Positions 24,901 to 37,000 of a DNA stretch of 64,000 nucleotides are shown here, piece after piece (the first letter of the stretch is position 1; the number at the start of each line of letters is the position of its first letter). The translations under genes were made by a program, and so were the position numbers. Under the pieces are notes generated by a model that had not been told where the DNA came from, did no database searches, and saw only the letters and a list, made by a program, of their open reading frames with translations. The stretch covers positions 4,315,001-4,379,000 of the forward strand of contig NC_088299.1 of NCBI RefSeq assembly GCF_032854445.1, read 5' to 3'. The stretch comes from Liolophura sinensis (taxonomy: Eukaryota; Mollusca; Polyplacophora; Chitonida; Chitonidae).

Positions 24901-27900
24901 CTAAACTGGTAATGTTTTGGAAATAGTCTTTGAAGCTGTAGCATAAAATATTCTGGAGAAAAACTTTATTCCCGTCTGCCCACCAGGAATGTAGCTTGTA
25001 ATATATCTGAAAAAAAAAACAAACGCTGACAACAAGTAAGATCATAAGTAATTTTTTTTTCATATAATTTTTTTTTCAAATACATTTACTGTATTTATTT
25101 CATTTGAGTTTTATGAAGTACTCAAGAATACTTCACTTATACGATGGCAATCAGCATTGTGGTGGGAAGAAAGAGTATATGCTATTTCTTCGAACATCTG
25201 GTCTCTTCCCTTTTGTCAGTATACATATAATACACGTGACTGTAACATAAATACAGTTTCTCTCTTGTTACATAGTCCATCTAATTTACAACATATAGAT
25301 ATCTTTGACTTTTCTGAAACAAAACCCCTCAGAAATGTAATTTTTTGCTTTTAGCACTACTAATACTAGTATCTGTCCTTACAATTAGAAGAATTACGGT
25401 AATCACATACTGTAAAATAACAGATTCTTTACAAATACTTACAAAACTAAAGCTCCTATCTGCAGAACAGCAAAAATGATTGTCAGACCAGTGCTCTTCC
25501 ACTGAAATAATAAAGCCAGGAAGATTCACATCTCAATTCATAAGGTATCATAAGGTTGTAATGTTTGCACACATTCAGCACTGTCATAGTGTACTGAGCA
25601 AAAATATACTGCACCTTCTATCAGTAAGGTGTCAGCATTTTTAATTTGTGTTTTACGAGGGAGATGACAATGACAAATCCAAAATGCTATAAAAATAAAG
25701 ATGAAAATTTATTTGGTCCAATCTTGATGTTTTTAATATTTTGCATGTTTTTTTTTTTCAAGACCTTCCTTTCATGTACATATGTATTAAACAGGAAACT
25801 TTGCTGTTATAGTTCACATTTCCTAAACATCAGATGACTTTCAAGATTTATTTTAATTGATAAATCCCTCCTATGACAATAAAAAGATTTTTTCTGCCCA
25901 TAAAACAACAATTTAATTCAGTGTGGCCTAATGGCACAAAAAAAATAGATATATTTCCAGATGTATCTACAAATTTGCACTACATGTATGCCAGGGTTAT
26001 TCTTGTGGATTGATGAGATTCTAGGCTATAACGTTGCCTTCAACCTTATGCTTGTTTTTCTGGTTCAGAAGAGTCTCTTGTTGACAGACCCACCATTTGC
26101 AGGGTTGCCAGATTGGAAAGCCATGCCAGAAGCTCCAGACATGATGCCCCACCAATTGAATGTTTAGTAAACCTGGTCACCCAGTACTTGACCTATTTCA
26201 AATTTCAAAGCCCAGAGCCAGAGCCAATTCAGGAAGTAATCAGAATAAAACAGCCATAAATTATGTATGCCCTGAACTGATAAGACTGGTCAGGAATAGC
26301 TGGGAATTCCCCCAACACTATACATGTCATATATCTTTTATAATCAAATTTATGACCCCTTAATTAATGGGGTACTCTTAAAACTCTTTCCTGCCTGTAA
26401 AAATGCAGTCCAAAACTCTTTTGTTCTTTCGTTTATTACAATTCACTGATTTATTTGATTTGGTTGGTGTTTTTTGCTGACTGAAAATCAAGAATATTTA
26501 TGTCACAATTATTGGTGTACATGTGCTCATAAAACACCTAGGTAGTGCATAAGTACTGCAACGTTGCAGAAGAAAGCAATGTTCTTCTACAACTTGGATC
26601 CTTTGTGTAGTTTTCCTCGGGTCCCTCATTCATAAAATAATTCAAGGTGTTCAGATTATGTGATACTTACCCAAAGAGAGAAATATAGCGTTCCAAATAA
26701 TGTTCCAAAGTATATAACGGTGAAAGGCATATTTTTAGCAGAGATAAGATGTTTTACATGATTTGTGGGGCCCCAGAGGAAAGAGAAACTGAAAGTAAAA
26801 GAAAACATGGAGATAATCATTGATGCAAGTAATGAGGCTGTCCAGCCCTCTATAAAGGCAAGTAAATCTTGCAAGCCATGGAGCAGCAGTGCCCTCTAAT
26901 GCAATTCTTCAACCATTTCGTACCTTTGCGAGGTGTTTACTCAAGCATATTCTGAACGCATTATTCTGTGTAGACTGATAAAATTATATTTTTTTGTGAA
27001 GTCCTGAAAACTACCAATCTAACTTGTGTCCAAATTCAAAATATAAATGTGCACAAATTGCCCTGAAAGTTGCTCTTTCATATGCGAAAAGGTTGAGGAA
27101 TTAGGGTACCTACTTCAATTATAACACCAGCAACATCAATAACAACAGAAGGGATCATGAATAATCATAGCTGGCACTGTTAGTGAAGTAAGAAAAGGGC
27201 ACTGCTGTTCCACTGTTTACAACATTTACTTCCCTTTGTAGAGGGCTAGAGGGTGCAACAAAAATCAGAATGCAATTTTTTTGCCATCTTTGAGCAGGAC
27301 TTACTCTACTTATTCAATTTCAAAAATATTTTTCTGGGCTTGGTGCCAGATAACTAAAAATGTCATTGTGAAGTCCCATGAAATAAATGGTGAACACAAC
27401 CAATATCAGTATTTTCATTGAAAGATCAGAATGAAGGGAGATAACTCTTCACAAATCACTCCGCTGGTTTGAATGTGACTGTCATTAAAAAATCAGAGGA
27501 ATGTGAAATTCGAAAATCCCACCAATGATTAAATGATAGTTCCCTACCTCATGATGAAAAACACACTGCCAAGTGTGTAAAGGCAGGCAAACTTCCGAGC
27601 TTTGAACATCAGTATGGGAATGTATAATCCTGCCTGAATGAAAGTTAAAAGAACACATGTATGCTCTAATTACATAATACTTTTTTTCAATTTATTTTTT
27701 TTATTTGGTGGTAACCATGGAAATGCCTGAAACGTCATCACTTCTCTATCTATGTATCCATCACACATTAAAACTGCACTTGCAATGCAATTGGACTTGC
27801 AGCCCATTCACCCAGTCATATATGTTTTTATAGTAGTGTTTTTATATCAGGAAATAGAAACTTGGTTACCACATCAACCATGTAAATGGACAAATATCAT

Positions 27901-30238
27901 ATGCCACATATCCTCATTTTTATGTGTAAGTATCCACCAGAAACTAACACTGCAACTTATCACTGGAGCTGTAGCCCTGACATAAAGTCCTGTCTATCTA
28001 AAGAAATCAGCCATCAGGTTTCCATGGAAACCACGGAAATGGATAGGCAGTGCTTATACCCAACCTGTAACATGTATAAAAGTCTTATTTCAGCTTAGAC
28101 TGATTTGTAAAAAGTGACAAATTTCCTTACCAGGGAAAAGCAGAAACTACCCACAAGTAAAGACAGAACAAAGCCAACTATTCTTTGTTTTTTGGTCTGA
28201 AAAGGAAGAGAAACCACGTGTTATGATACATCTCTTTGGGTTACAAAAAATGATTATCTGGAATGTTAATCTATCTTATAAGCATCATGTTACACCAAGA
28301 TATAATGAACAACGAGGGAAGTTTTTCTCAAATGTCATACTTTGTCATGTCATTAACAACATTAGAAAGCAAATTCTAAAAATTATTTTCTTTGATTTAT
28401 CTGATTTGTGTTTTACGCCTAACTCAAGAATATTTCACTTATATGACGGCGGCTAGCATTACTGTGGAAAGAAACCGGGCATAGCCCAGAGGAAATCCAC
28501 GTCCATCCGCAGGTTGCTGCCAGACCTTCCCATGTACCGCCAGAGAGGAAGCCAGCATGAGCTGGACTTGAACTCATAACTATAAAAATTAAAACACAAA
28601 AATATCAACATTAAAACATTAACCCTTATTTGGTAACCATGCATTATGCAAATGAAAACCACACAAATTAGGGAGGGTATATGTATTTATTTGAAAATTA
28701 ATGGATGAAAATGGCACAACAGATGCAGCATGCTGAGCCTGATAACTGCACGTCAGGTCACGTTTCCAGTATTAATTTTACACAGGTCTGGATTTCGTGT
28801 TTTTATGTGCATTGTGACATGTAAAAGTCAGGAGTGTGTCAAGTCAAAACTATAATTTAACTTCACTGATTGGAAGCGTGGCGAGATGTTACAACACTGA
28901 CTTGGTCTGCTAGAGGTAAGAGGAGTGCTTATTTATGCTGCACTTTGTTCTGAGCCACTCAGCTGAATGGCAGTCTCTGACTAGATGTTCAGGTGCCCTT
29001 AAAACCTCCTATCAAAATATTTCTCAACTTACTATTCAGTTAATTCAGGGAGCAAAATGATCTCTCTCATCTTTTAACATTTTGACATTTACCTTATCAG
29101 TCTACTGACCCAACAAATGTCCCAAATGTGAAATATGGAAGTTGTACATTTATAACATTGGTGAATTACTGTTCAGTGTACTCAGATTGTAGCAGTTAAT
29201 TAGCCCGGAACTCCCTTCAACTTCAACTCCCTTCTTATATTGGCCTAGCGTCGTTAGATTCTGAACACTAACAGTTTTAATTTTGTACTCAACAAAGGTC
29301 CAGGCCAATTTTTTTTGTTATCAAAAAAGTCTCATGAAAATAAAAGACACCAACCTAAAGACCTGCTTTCTGCACTGCCATTATGCGTCTCTACTCACTA
29401 TACAATAGATTTATTAGAGCCATGAAGGCTTCCACGTTACATGCTCTTCAGCCATGCATGTCCTGATTCATAGTGGAGCAGCAGGAAGATGTGGCATATG
29501 GTGGCAACGCTATGGGTGCAGAAAGCAGATCTTTAAGTTGGTGTCTTTTATTTGCATGAAGCTTGTTCGATAACAAAAGAGAATTGGCCTGGACCCTGAT
29601 TGAGTACAAAATTAATACTGTTAGCGTCGAGACTCCAACAACGGTCAAGCCAATATAAGAAAAGGAGTTGGAGTCTTTTGGGGCTAGCAGTTGCAGTTAA
29701 TGTTATAAATAAACAGTGAGCTAATTAGTTTATTGGTGAGGGTAATAAATGACATAAAAATGAGCCGAGGAGGTGGGCTTGATTTCCATGAGTGCAAAGG
29801 AGGTGGAAATTTGAAATATGAGGCATAATTTTTTGAGAGATACATGTATTATTATTCAGGTTGGACTCAGTGTTATAATGAATGTCAGAATTTTAAAACA
29901 ACACTCTTTAGTCCGTCTAGTTGTACCTTACGTGATAACATAATAGAAATTTCGCGAAAAATTAGGATGCTTTAAAAACAAAATCCATACACTGTTTCAC
30001 GCTGACTTTGACAGTTAAGTTAGCCGGCGTTGTTGTTGTTTCTCACCAGACTTGGAAGACAAGGGTCCTCCTGAGCTTGGGAAAACCATCCATTTTCGCC
30101 TTCTAAAGGAATCTGTTCTTCTCTCTCGGGTCGACTGAAGCTGAACCAGTGCTTTGTTGATGAAGTTGTGCTTGATGACTGCAAACTATCCGAAGATCGG
30201 GCGAGATAGCTATCCAGACTTGACTTCAAGTTCGCCAT
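24901..30238 (-). CDS. SFT2D3: SFT2 domain protein, SFT2D3-like (complete, 6 exons, 208 aa)
   Basis: Four-pass Golgi membrane protein; yeast Sft2 acts in endosome/ER-derived vesicle fusion at the Golgi. Exons in transcription order: 30238-30047, 28196-28131, 27633-27548, 26788-26671, 25501-25443, 25006-24901. Phases match, giving 208 codons plus stop. Residues 1-64 are a Ser-rich cytosolic head. Helices are near 70-95 (GFVLSLLVGSFCFSL), 97-120 (YTLGSVFFI), 136-153 (FTVIYFGTLFGTLYFSLW) and 158-180 (GLTIIFAVLQIGALVL). Family marks are KARKFACLYTLGS, the loop after LWGP, SYIPGGQTGIKFF, and the C-terminus KTLPV. KARKFA..YTLGS and the LPV end fit SFT2D3 and fungal Sft2 better than SFT2D1/2. The first ATG lies in CCAAAATGGCGAAC, a YY1-like context. 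Introns contain two antisense SINE pieces and one MITE. Confidence 0.93.
25090..25175 (-). mobile_element. SINE family R1, 3' fragment
   Basis: Contains TACTCAAGAATACTTCACTT and TTGTGGTGGGAAGAAA, the complement of the 3' domain. It lies in intron 5 of SFT2D3. Confidence 0.7.
26901..27108. mobile_element. MITE-like family M1
   Basis: ATTCTTCAACCATTTCGTAC at the left, GCGAAAAGGTTGAGGAATTA at the right, interior TATTCTGTGTAGACTGATAA. It lies in intron 3 of SFT2D3, about 115 bp upstream (on the minus strand) of exon 4. Confidence 0.78.
28395..28578 (-). mobile_element. SINE family R1, partial, antisense on +
   Basis: Tail complement, TTTCACTTATATGACGGCGG, and body up to CATGAGCTGGACTTGAACTC (box B complement); the outer head is missing. 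It lies in intron 1 of SFT2D3. Confidence 0.8.
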
Positions 30239-31054
30239 TTTGGCGTGACACCTGTCTGTGATACCACCAACTTTCAAACATTCAAACGAACTTAACACGA
30301 CGTTTGTATGACTTATTATCTCGCGTGCGTACATTGATTCATCAAGCTAATATACATGTACTTATTTGTTCGGGTGTGTTTTTTAAAATAGAAAAATTAA
30401 AAAAAGCTCTCAGTGTGGTTACTTTGATGTGTGACTGGCATACATCCACAGCTTTGTTGAATGAATGGTTGACGGTAGTCGATCGCCCAGTGCTGGAGCT
30501 AACATTTTACTCCCAGCCCAGTGCCTTGTCAGTGGTACAAGTACTGATGTAGGTTGACGGATGGTACACGAATGCCGTCTGTTTTGACGCTTTGACAAGT
30601 TGACACGATTGTTCTGCACATATAGAGTGTGTGTGTGTGCTGTTTTTGTTTTTCTTTTCTTTTCTTGTTTACATTGCAACGCAGTAAGTTGGCCGGCTCC
30701 GGTCTCATGCTACGCTCGTTCCCTCGGCGGGAGGAGTATGGTCGAGGCGTTTCCGCTGGTTACACGAGCGTAGTCTTACGTAAGCCAGAGAATGCTGCTG
30801 TGATCCAAACATCAGCCACGTGGTACATGTATTTTTGGCGAGTCCAGTCAGGAGTTATCTAGGTCAATCATTCCAGCACGGCCTAAAACCGGGGTGCAAA
30901 TCCTCAGCGTATTTCTGATTGGGCTGACTCACGACACGCTTATGTAAAGTGAAGTGAAACTAAAAAGGAACCGCACCATGAAAATCGTTCATAAGATCAT
31001 AACCTGGATAACCGACTGCCCACAAGTAGATGTGTAAACGCTGAAGAATTAAGC
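30239..31054. promoter_or_regulatory. Shared upstream region of SFT2D3 (-) and carotenoid oxygenase A (+)
   Basis: The two start codons are 816 bp apart and diverge, so both promoters must fit here or in unseen 5' exons. The SFT2D3 side is GC-richer around its ATG. A (GT)n run lies near 30628 and pyrimidine-rich DNA follows at about 30640-30665. No TATA box is convincing. A bidirectional promoter is possible but not shown. Confidence 0.4.
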
Positions 31055-34000
31055 ATGGAGAGCTTATACATGAATACAGACGGTTGCGACAGCCCCATTG
31101 AAGGGAAAGTAACAGGTAAGTCGATCGATGTATGATTTACGGTAGCCTAAATATACAAGTAAACTAAAATGATGTAAATGTGTCGAATTAAATATGATCA
31201 TTATACAAAGTAACAGGAAGATTGACTTTAGGCACACTTTAGGTTCCATGTTGACTGGCATTTCAGACTTGCAGGATTCGATTCAAACTACATGTATGCC
31301 TATATAGCCTGCAGTCAGTGAAAAAAATTGATTTATTCTAATTCATTGGTTGACACAAATGTGTTTACAGCCTAATTTTCTTTAATTCAACTGAACTACA
31401 TGTAGTTAAATATTTGTTTAAGAATTATACATTAGAAAGTAAATAAAAATTACAATTAATTGCATCTATGTTCTTTCTTGGTTATTTAAAATGAAAGTGA
31501 AAGTACTTTTTCTTAGAATGCATAATTTGACTTTAGCAGGATTCTGAGAATTTACAGCAGGCCTACATCACTCTTTCAGTTATAGTTAAATTAAAATAGT
31601 TAAATAAATATGTATATACGTAGACCTCAGAATGTTTCATCAGTGAAAACAGCTGAATTAGTCAAGAAGTGCAGTTGGTCTTTATTTACACATGCGATCT
31701 GTAACAGACTACTAGGTGAATGGTGTGAAACAGAAAGTTGTAGGGAGATGATCAGCTATATGTATACATATTTTATCACTCAGAGTTATTTCCCCTGCTT
31801 TTTGAAATCCCGAAATGTTTACATCTTTAAATTTCAGATAGCCGATGGTCTGTGCCTAGCCGTGCTAGTACTACCGATTGCCATTTGTGCATTTTGCGAT
31901 CATAATTTCAGTTTTGCACATTTATTTTCTGATAACGTTGTCACCTTGGTGAAACAATATCGTCCTACCGTGCTACAAGAGTATTTGGTTTAAGAAGCAT
32001 TTTGGGGCCTCCGTGGCTCAGTCGGTTAGCGCGCTAGCGCAGCGTAATGACCCAGGAGCCTCTCACCAATGCGGTCGCTGTGAGTTCAAGTCCAGCTCAT
32101 GCTGGCTTCCTCTCCGGCCGTAAGTGGGAAGGTCTGCCAGCAACCTGCGGATGGTCGTGGGTTTCCCCCGGGCTCTGCCCGGTTTCCACCCACCATAATG
32201 CTGCCCGCCGTCGTATAAGTGAAATATTCTTGAGTACGGCGTAAAACACCAATCAAAAAAAAAAAAAAAAAAAAGAAGCATTTTCCTTTTTATTCAATAT
32301 TGTGTCTGGACCACGATTTGTGCACTGTCCATCATCAGAAAGAAACTTACAGAAGTTCAGCCTGTACTTCTTATTTAAGGAAAATAACCTAGGAAAAGCG
32401 TCCAGTCTGTGTGCATTTACATGTATGTGAGCGTGTACTGAGTTGCCCCCCTTTACCTTGAGTGAGAAAAGTTCATGTTATCTTCCAGGGAATGGGAGAG
32501 ACTAGGGCTATAAATGTTAACGTCATATTTTATTATTTATTTATTTGCTTGATGTTTTGTGCTGTACTCAGGAAGATTTTATTTGTATGACGGCGGCAAA
32601 CATTATAGTGGGGGGAATCTACTGCCCTCTGCAGGCATACCTGAGCTCTAGGAACTCACAACGACTGAACTGGGGAGAGTTGTGCATATTTTTTTTTTTT
32701 TTTTTTTTGGACTGATTCACTGCTTTGCTTTGAGTTTTGAAGTTGTGAATTTTATTATGACTATATAATTGTCAAAATGGCTAAAAAAATTCTGACGGGG
32801 TTAGCCACATTGGAGAAAGAGAAAGAAAGGCTAGAGCTAGAGCCAAAATGTTTACGGCTTTAATTTTCAGATAGCTTAAGGAATGTGCCTAGCTGTGCAT
32901 GTAGCTTCTTGAATGGAGCTTCTTGTTTTTGTACCCCAAGTACTCACTCCCTCTTGTTTTTGTCACTTAGAGTTATCTCCCCTGCTCTGTCAAATCACGA
33001 AATGGTGACAGTTTTCAGCGTCCGACAGCTGATGGTTAATTGTCTGTCCAAGTCACTATCATGCCTGTCTGCATGAGTCACAGGGCCTAGATGAGACAAA
33101 TTACAAAATGTAACGCACAAAAAATCGTGTGATATTTTTGCGACAATTATTTTGATCAGCGAAGGGCAGTAATTTAACTGTAGGTACAGTTTATTTATTT
33201 ATTTATTTGATTGATGTTTTACGCCGTACTCAAGAATATTTCACTTATACGATGGCGGCCAGCATTATGGTGAGGGGAAACCCACCACCATCCGCAGGTT
33301 GCTGACAGACCTTCCCACTTATGGCCGGAGAGGAAGCCAGCATGAGCTGGACTTGAACTTACAGCCACCGCATTGGTGAGAGGCTTCTGGGTCTGCGCTA
33401 GCGGGCTAACCAACTGAGCCATGGAGGCCTCACTTTAGGTAAATTGCTAGTAGGCCTATAAGTGTACAAGCGAATTCTCGAATACCCTCAAACCTGACTG
33501 AGCGATCCTTAAAAAATTCTTTTTTGAATTTAGCCCGACCCTATCACAAAAAGTAGGCTCAGAGTATTTTTTTTTTGAAGCCTCATGAAAAAATTAGGGA
33601 TTTTAAGGAAACAGACATGGAGAGAAAAATTTAAAAAATCTTTTAAGCTGTAAATAAACTCTTAAGGTAGTGCCCTATTTCAGAGGGTCAGTTGGGTTGT
33701 GTTCAAACAAACAAGGTTTTTAAGGATGGTTCTACAAGTATACATGTACAAGTGAAATTCTGGAGTATAAATATACACCAAATAAATAACAAGTAAATAT
33801 TAATTAAATAATAATTTGAACTCAGATCAGATACATTAATTAATGAATATCATTCATATGTAGACGTACATTATCTGAATTTTCTTGTTTCTTGACCAGG
33901 CACAATTCCCAGCTGGTTAAATGGCAGCTTGTACCGTAACGGCCCAGGGAAATTCAGCATCGGTGATTCGAGCTACAAACATTGGTTCGATGGACTGGCT

Positions 34001-37000
34001 CTGCTTCATTGTTTTCGTATCAAACTGGGCAGGGTGACGTACTGCAGTAAATTTGTAAAGAGTGAAACATTCAAGAGGAACATGGCAGCAAACAGAATAG
34101 TTGTGCACGAGTTTGGCACCACCGCATACCCAGATCCATGTAAAAATATTTTTCAAAGGTATTGATGTGGAAAGAAGATTTCTTCATTTCTATTATACAG
34201 TATATATTTGAATGATTCAGGAGGAAAAGCAGATAAACACCATTCATGACAAGACATTGATGGATTTTTTAATTCTTTTCGATAAATTTGCATTTGCTCT
34301 CCCAACTTTATGATGGTTAAATTTTTTCACACCTACCTTCAAGTGCCTGCATTCCCAAACACAGGGAGTAAATTCAACATTTAATTTGATTCAGAATGAA
34401 AAATTGAAGTACACTGCCATTTCTGAGTGAAACCGTGGGAGTATTGCTGTAAATATTATACATTAATTCCTCAACCTTTTCGCATATGAAAGACCAACTT
34501 TCAGTGCAATTTATACATATTTTTAATTTGATTTTGCAGACCAAGGTACATCGGTGTGATTAGTCAATTTCAGGGCTTCACATGTAGTACAATAAACACC
34601 TTGCAAACCTGGGAAAAGGGTCGAAGAATTATAGTAACAATCAATCAATCAATCATCAGTCACTAGGCATGTCCTATTAGGCTATCCCTTCATTTTTTTT
34701 TCTTTTGTTTACTAAATTGATGATGGAAAATGCCATATTTGCTATAGTCATTTTTCTCCTAATTGAGTTTGGCTGCTCATTTTTCCTGATTCAGAGAGTT
34801 TATTCTGTTGATCTTTGAAAAAATGGTTTGGGTGTTGCTATAGGGATATCATCGTGGGAAAAAGTCTGTTTCAGCACTGAAAGTAATGTTTTATTTGCCT
34901 CTAAGATGCATTTTAATGTGGCAGTTGCTTACATGATGATAATTAAAATATTGTCAATCCAGGTCTTTTGGAAACTTTTGGAGGAGTGAATGTAACCTAC
35001 CTATAAATCAGCGCCTGGTTTCATGAATGTAATGCACTGAAAGTAATGTTTTATTTGCCTCTAAGATGCATTTTAATGTGGCAGTTGCTTACTTGATGAT
35101 AATTAAAATATTGCCAAACCAGGTCTTTTGGAAACTTTTGGAGGAGTGAATGTAACCTACCTATAAATCAGCGCCTGGTTTCATGAAACTTATTCTTTTT
35201 TCTTTTTTTTTTTTGGTTTTATTAGCAACGTAATACTTTACTTAAGGGATACATGAAACACTTTGGTTTTATTTCCTAATGTGCAGATTATCATGAAACA
35301 GTACTTATAACAATACAAACAAATTTTTCAACTTTCACTTTGAAGGGTAAAAAAAGGCTTGAAAGTACAGTTTTTAAGGTCCCAGTGGTCTGTCTGGAAA
35401 TTATGTATCTTGCATCAATGATGATCCCTGTTTGAAAAGAACTCTGTGGGGGACAGACTGAACGGGTCTGGCTGAACGGGGGCGGGGCTTTGGGGAACAG
35501 ACTGATTGGGGTAGGGTGTAGGGACGCAGGTGTGTGCTAAAATGGCCTGAAAAAGCCATACAGTATCAGTGTTCGTGTCACCTTGCTCGCACTGTAGCGA
35601 CACGGTTCACTGGGCTCTGGCACTTCATGGGTGTTCACCGAGTTCTATATGAATAGCATAAAAAATGAAATTTTTTAAACAGATATTCCGGGGCATAATT
35701 TGCTTCATTTGTCATAGAAAGATATCCTTTGCTTTATAGTTGCTTTTCATGTATCTTACTGGTACTGAACTTAGGAAGTTTTGTGAAAAACTTAAGTCAA
35801 AATTTAAAACCTCTTGAAAGTGCTTAGTTCTTGGTTCTGGAAGTAGAAATTTTGACGCTTTTCTCTTTAGCTAATACTGATGAGGTGGACAAAATTTTAA
35901 TTTTTAAAGCCGAATGATAAACTTTATAATTGTATTTCAGTTTTGGACCTAAGTCAGAAATAGCTCTGTGGAATCGGTTCCAAGACTAAGACTGTCTTTA
36001 TGTTTACCATGTTTCAGAATGTTTGCATGGTTTGTACCTGAGTCTCTGACTGATAACACACTCGTGACTGTTACGCCCCGTCAGGACTTCATCTACACGG
36101 CGACTGAGACTAACGCCCTCCACAAAATTGACCCGCTCACTTTGGACACCCTTGAGAAGGTAATTATCCCAAAGGGCAGAATACTGGTTTCTGCTGGTTT
36201 TCTGGCCAAGTGTGGGTAATCGTAAGTATCAGTATTATGAAGGAATGAAGGAATTTATCTTTCAGTAGCAGGCAGCGAAATTTGGCCTGCCGGCGAAACC
36301 CAGAAATCGGTTACGTCTTTTCCGCCTCGCCTAACCGATCATTCGGTTACGCCACGTATGTTTATCAACCCGATCGGTTACGCTAATTGTTTACGTGGTT
36401 TATGTTTCAGGCATCATTCTGGATCATTAATAAAAGTATTCAGCTCAATGTTATGTTTGTTTTTCTTTTCTATATCTAGCAGCTCATACCGTAAGGTTGG
36501 TGAACAAAAGAAAGAGAAATTTTACACTCACACGGTGTTTCAACGTTGTGCGTTGCCTGGTTGGTACTTGACTCCTGTGGCACATTTTTACGTGAAATTC
36601 CGTTATACAGGCTTATATGTTTGCAATATGCCCAGTCCAACATTAAGTACTTCCAGTAAGTGTCATTACGGTATTGGGGAGCGAGTTTGGTATCCCTGAT
36701 GACTGATAATTAACGCAGTTTCCAACGCACGTGGTGTGAGTCTTACCACAGTGATATATATATATATATATATATATATACTCGCTACAGGGCCGGGAGA
36801 GACCTTGACGTCACAGGCCTATGCGTCACAGGCCTGTGCTCTAAATCAGAACGCAGCCGGTGAGGTCCCGTAAAGGTTCCATCAATCTGTACGGTAGACT
36901 CGACTAATTTGGGCTTGAGTAGCAGTTAAACTACATGTACATGAAAAGGTAACCTTGTTTTATTTACTTGCGTGATCGTGGAAAGATAAGTCAAAATAAA

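Noticed and set aside
31610-31993. 127-codon open frame on +
   Set aside because: No recognisable domain, no conserved splice context, and it lies inside intron 1 of oxygenase A.
32004-32090. tRNA gene
   Set aside because: The A and B boxes belong to SINE heads that continue into a SINE body; the cloverleaf is not complete. The same holds for the heads at 39580, 45978 (-) and 56533.
36358-36699. 113-codon frame inside the inverted-repeat element as a transposase
   Set aside because: No transposase-like motif and too short.
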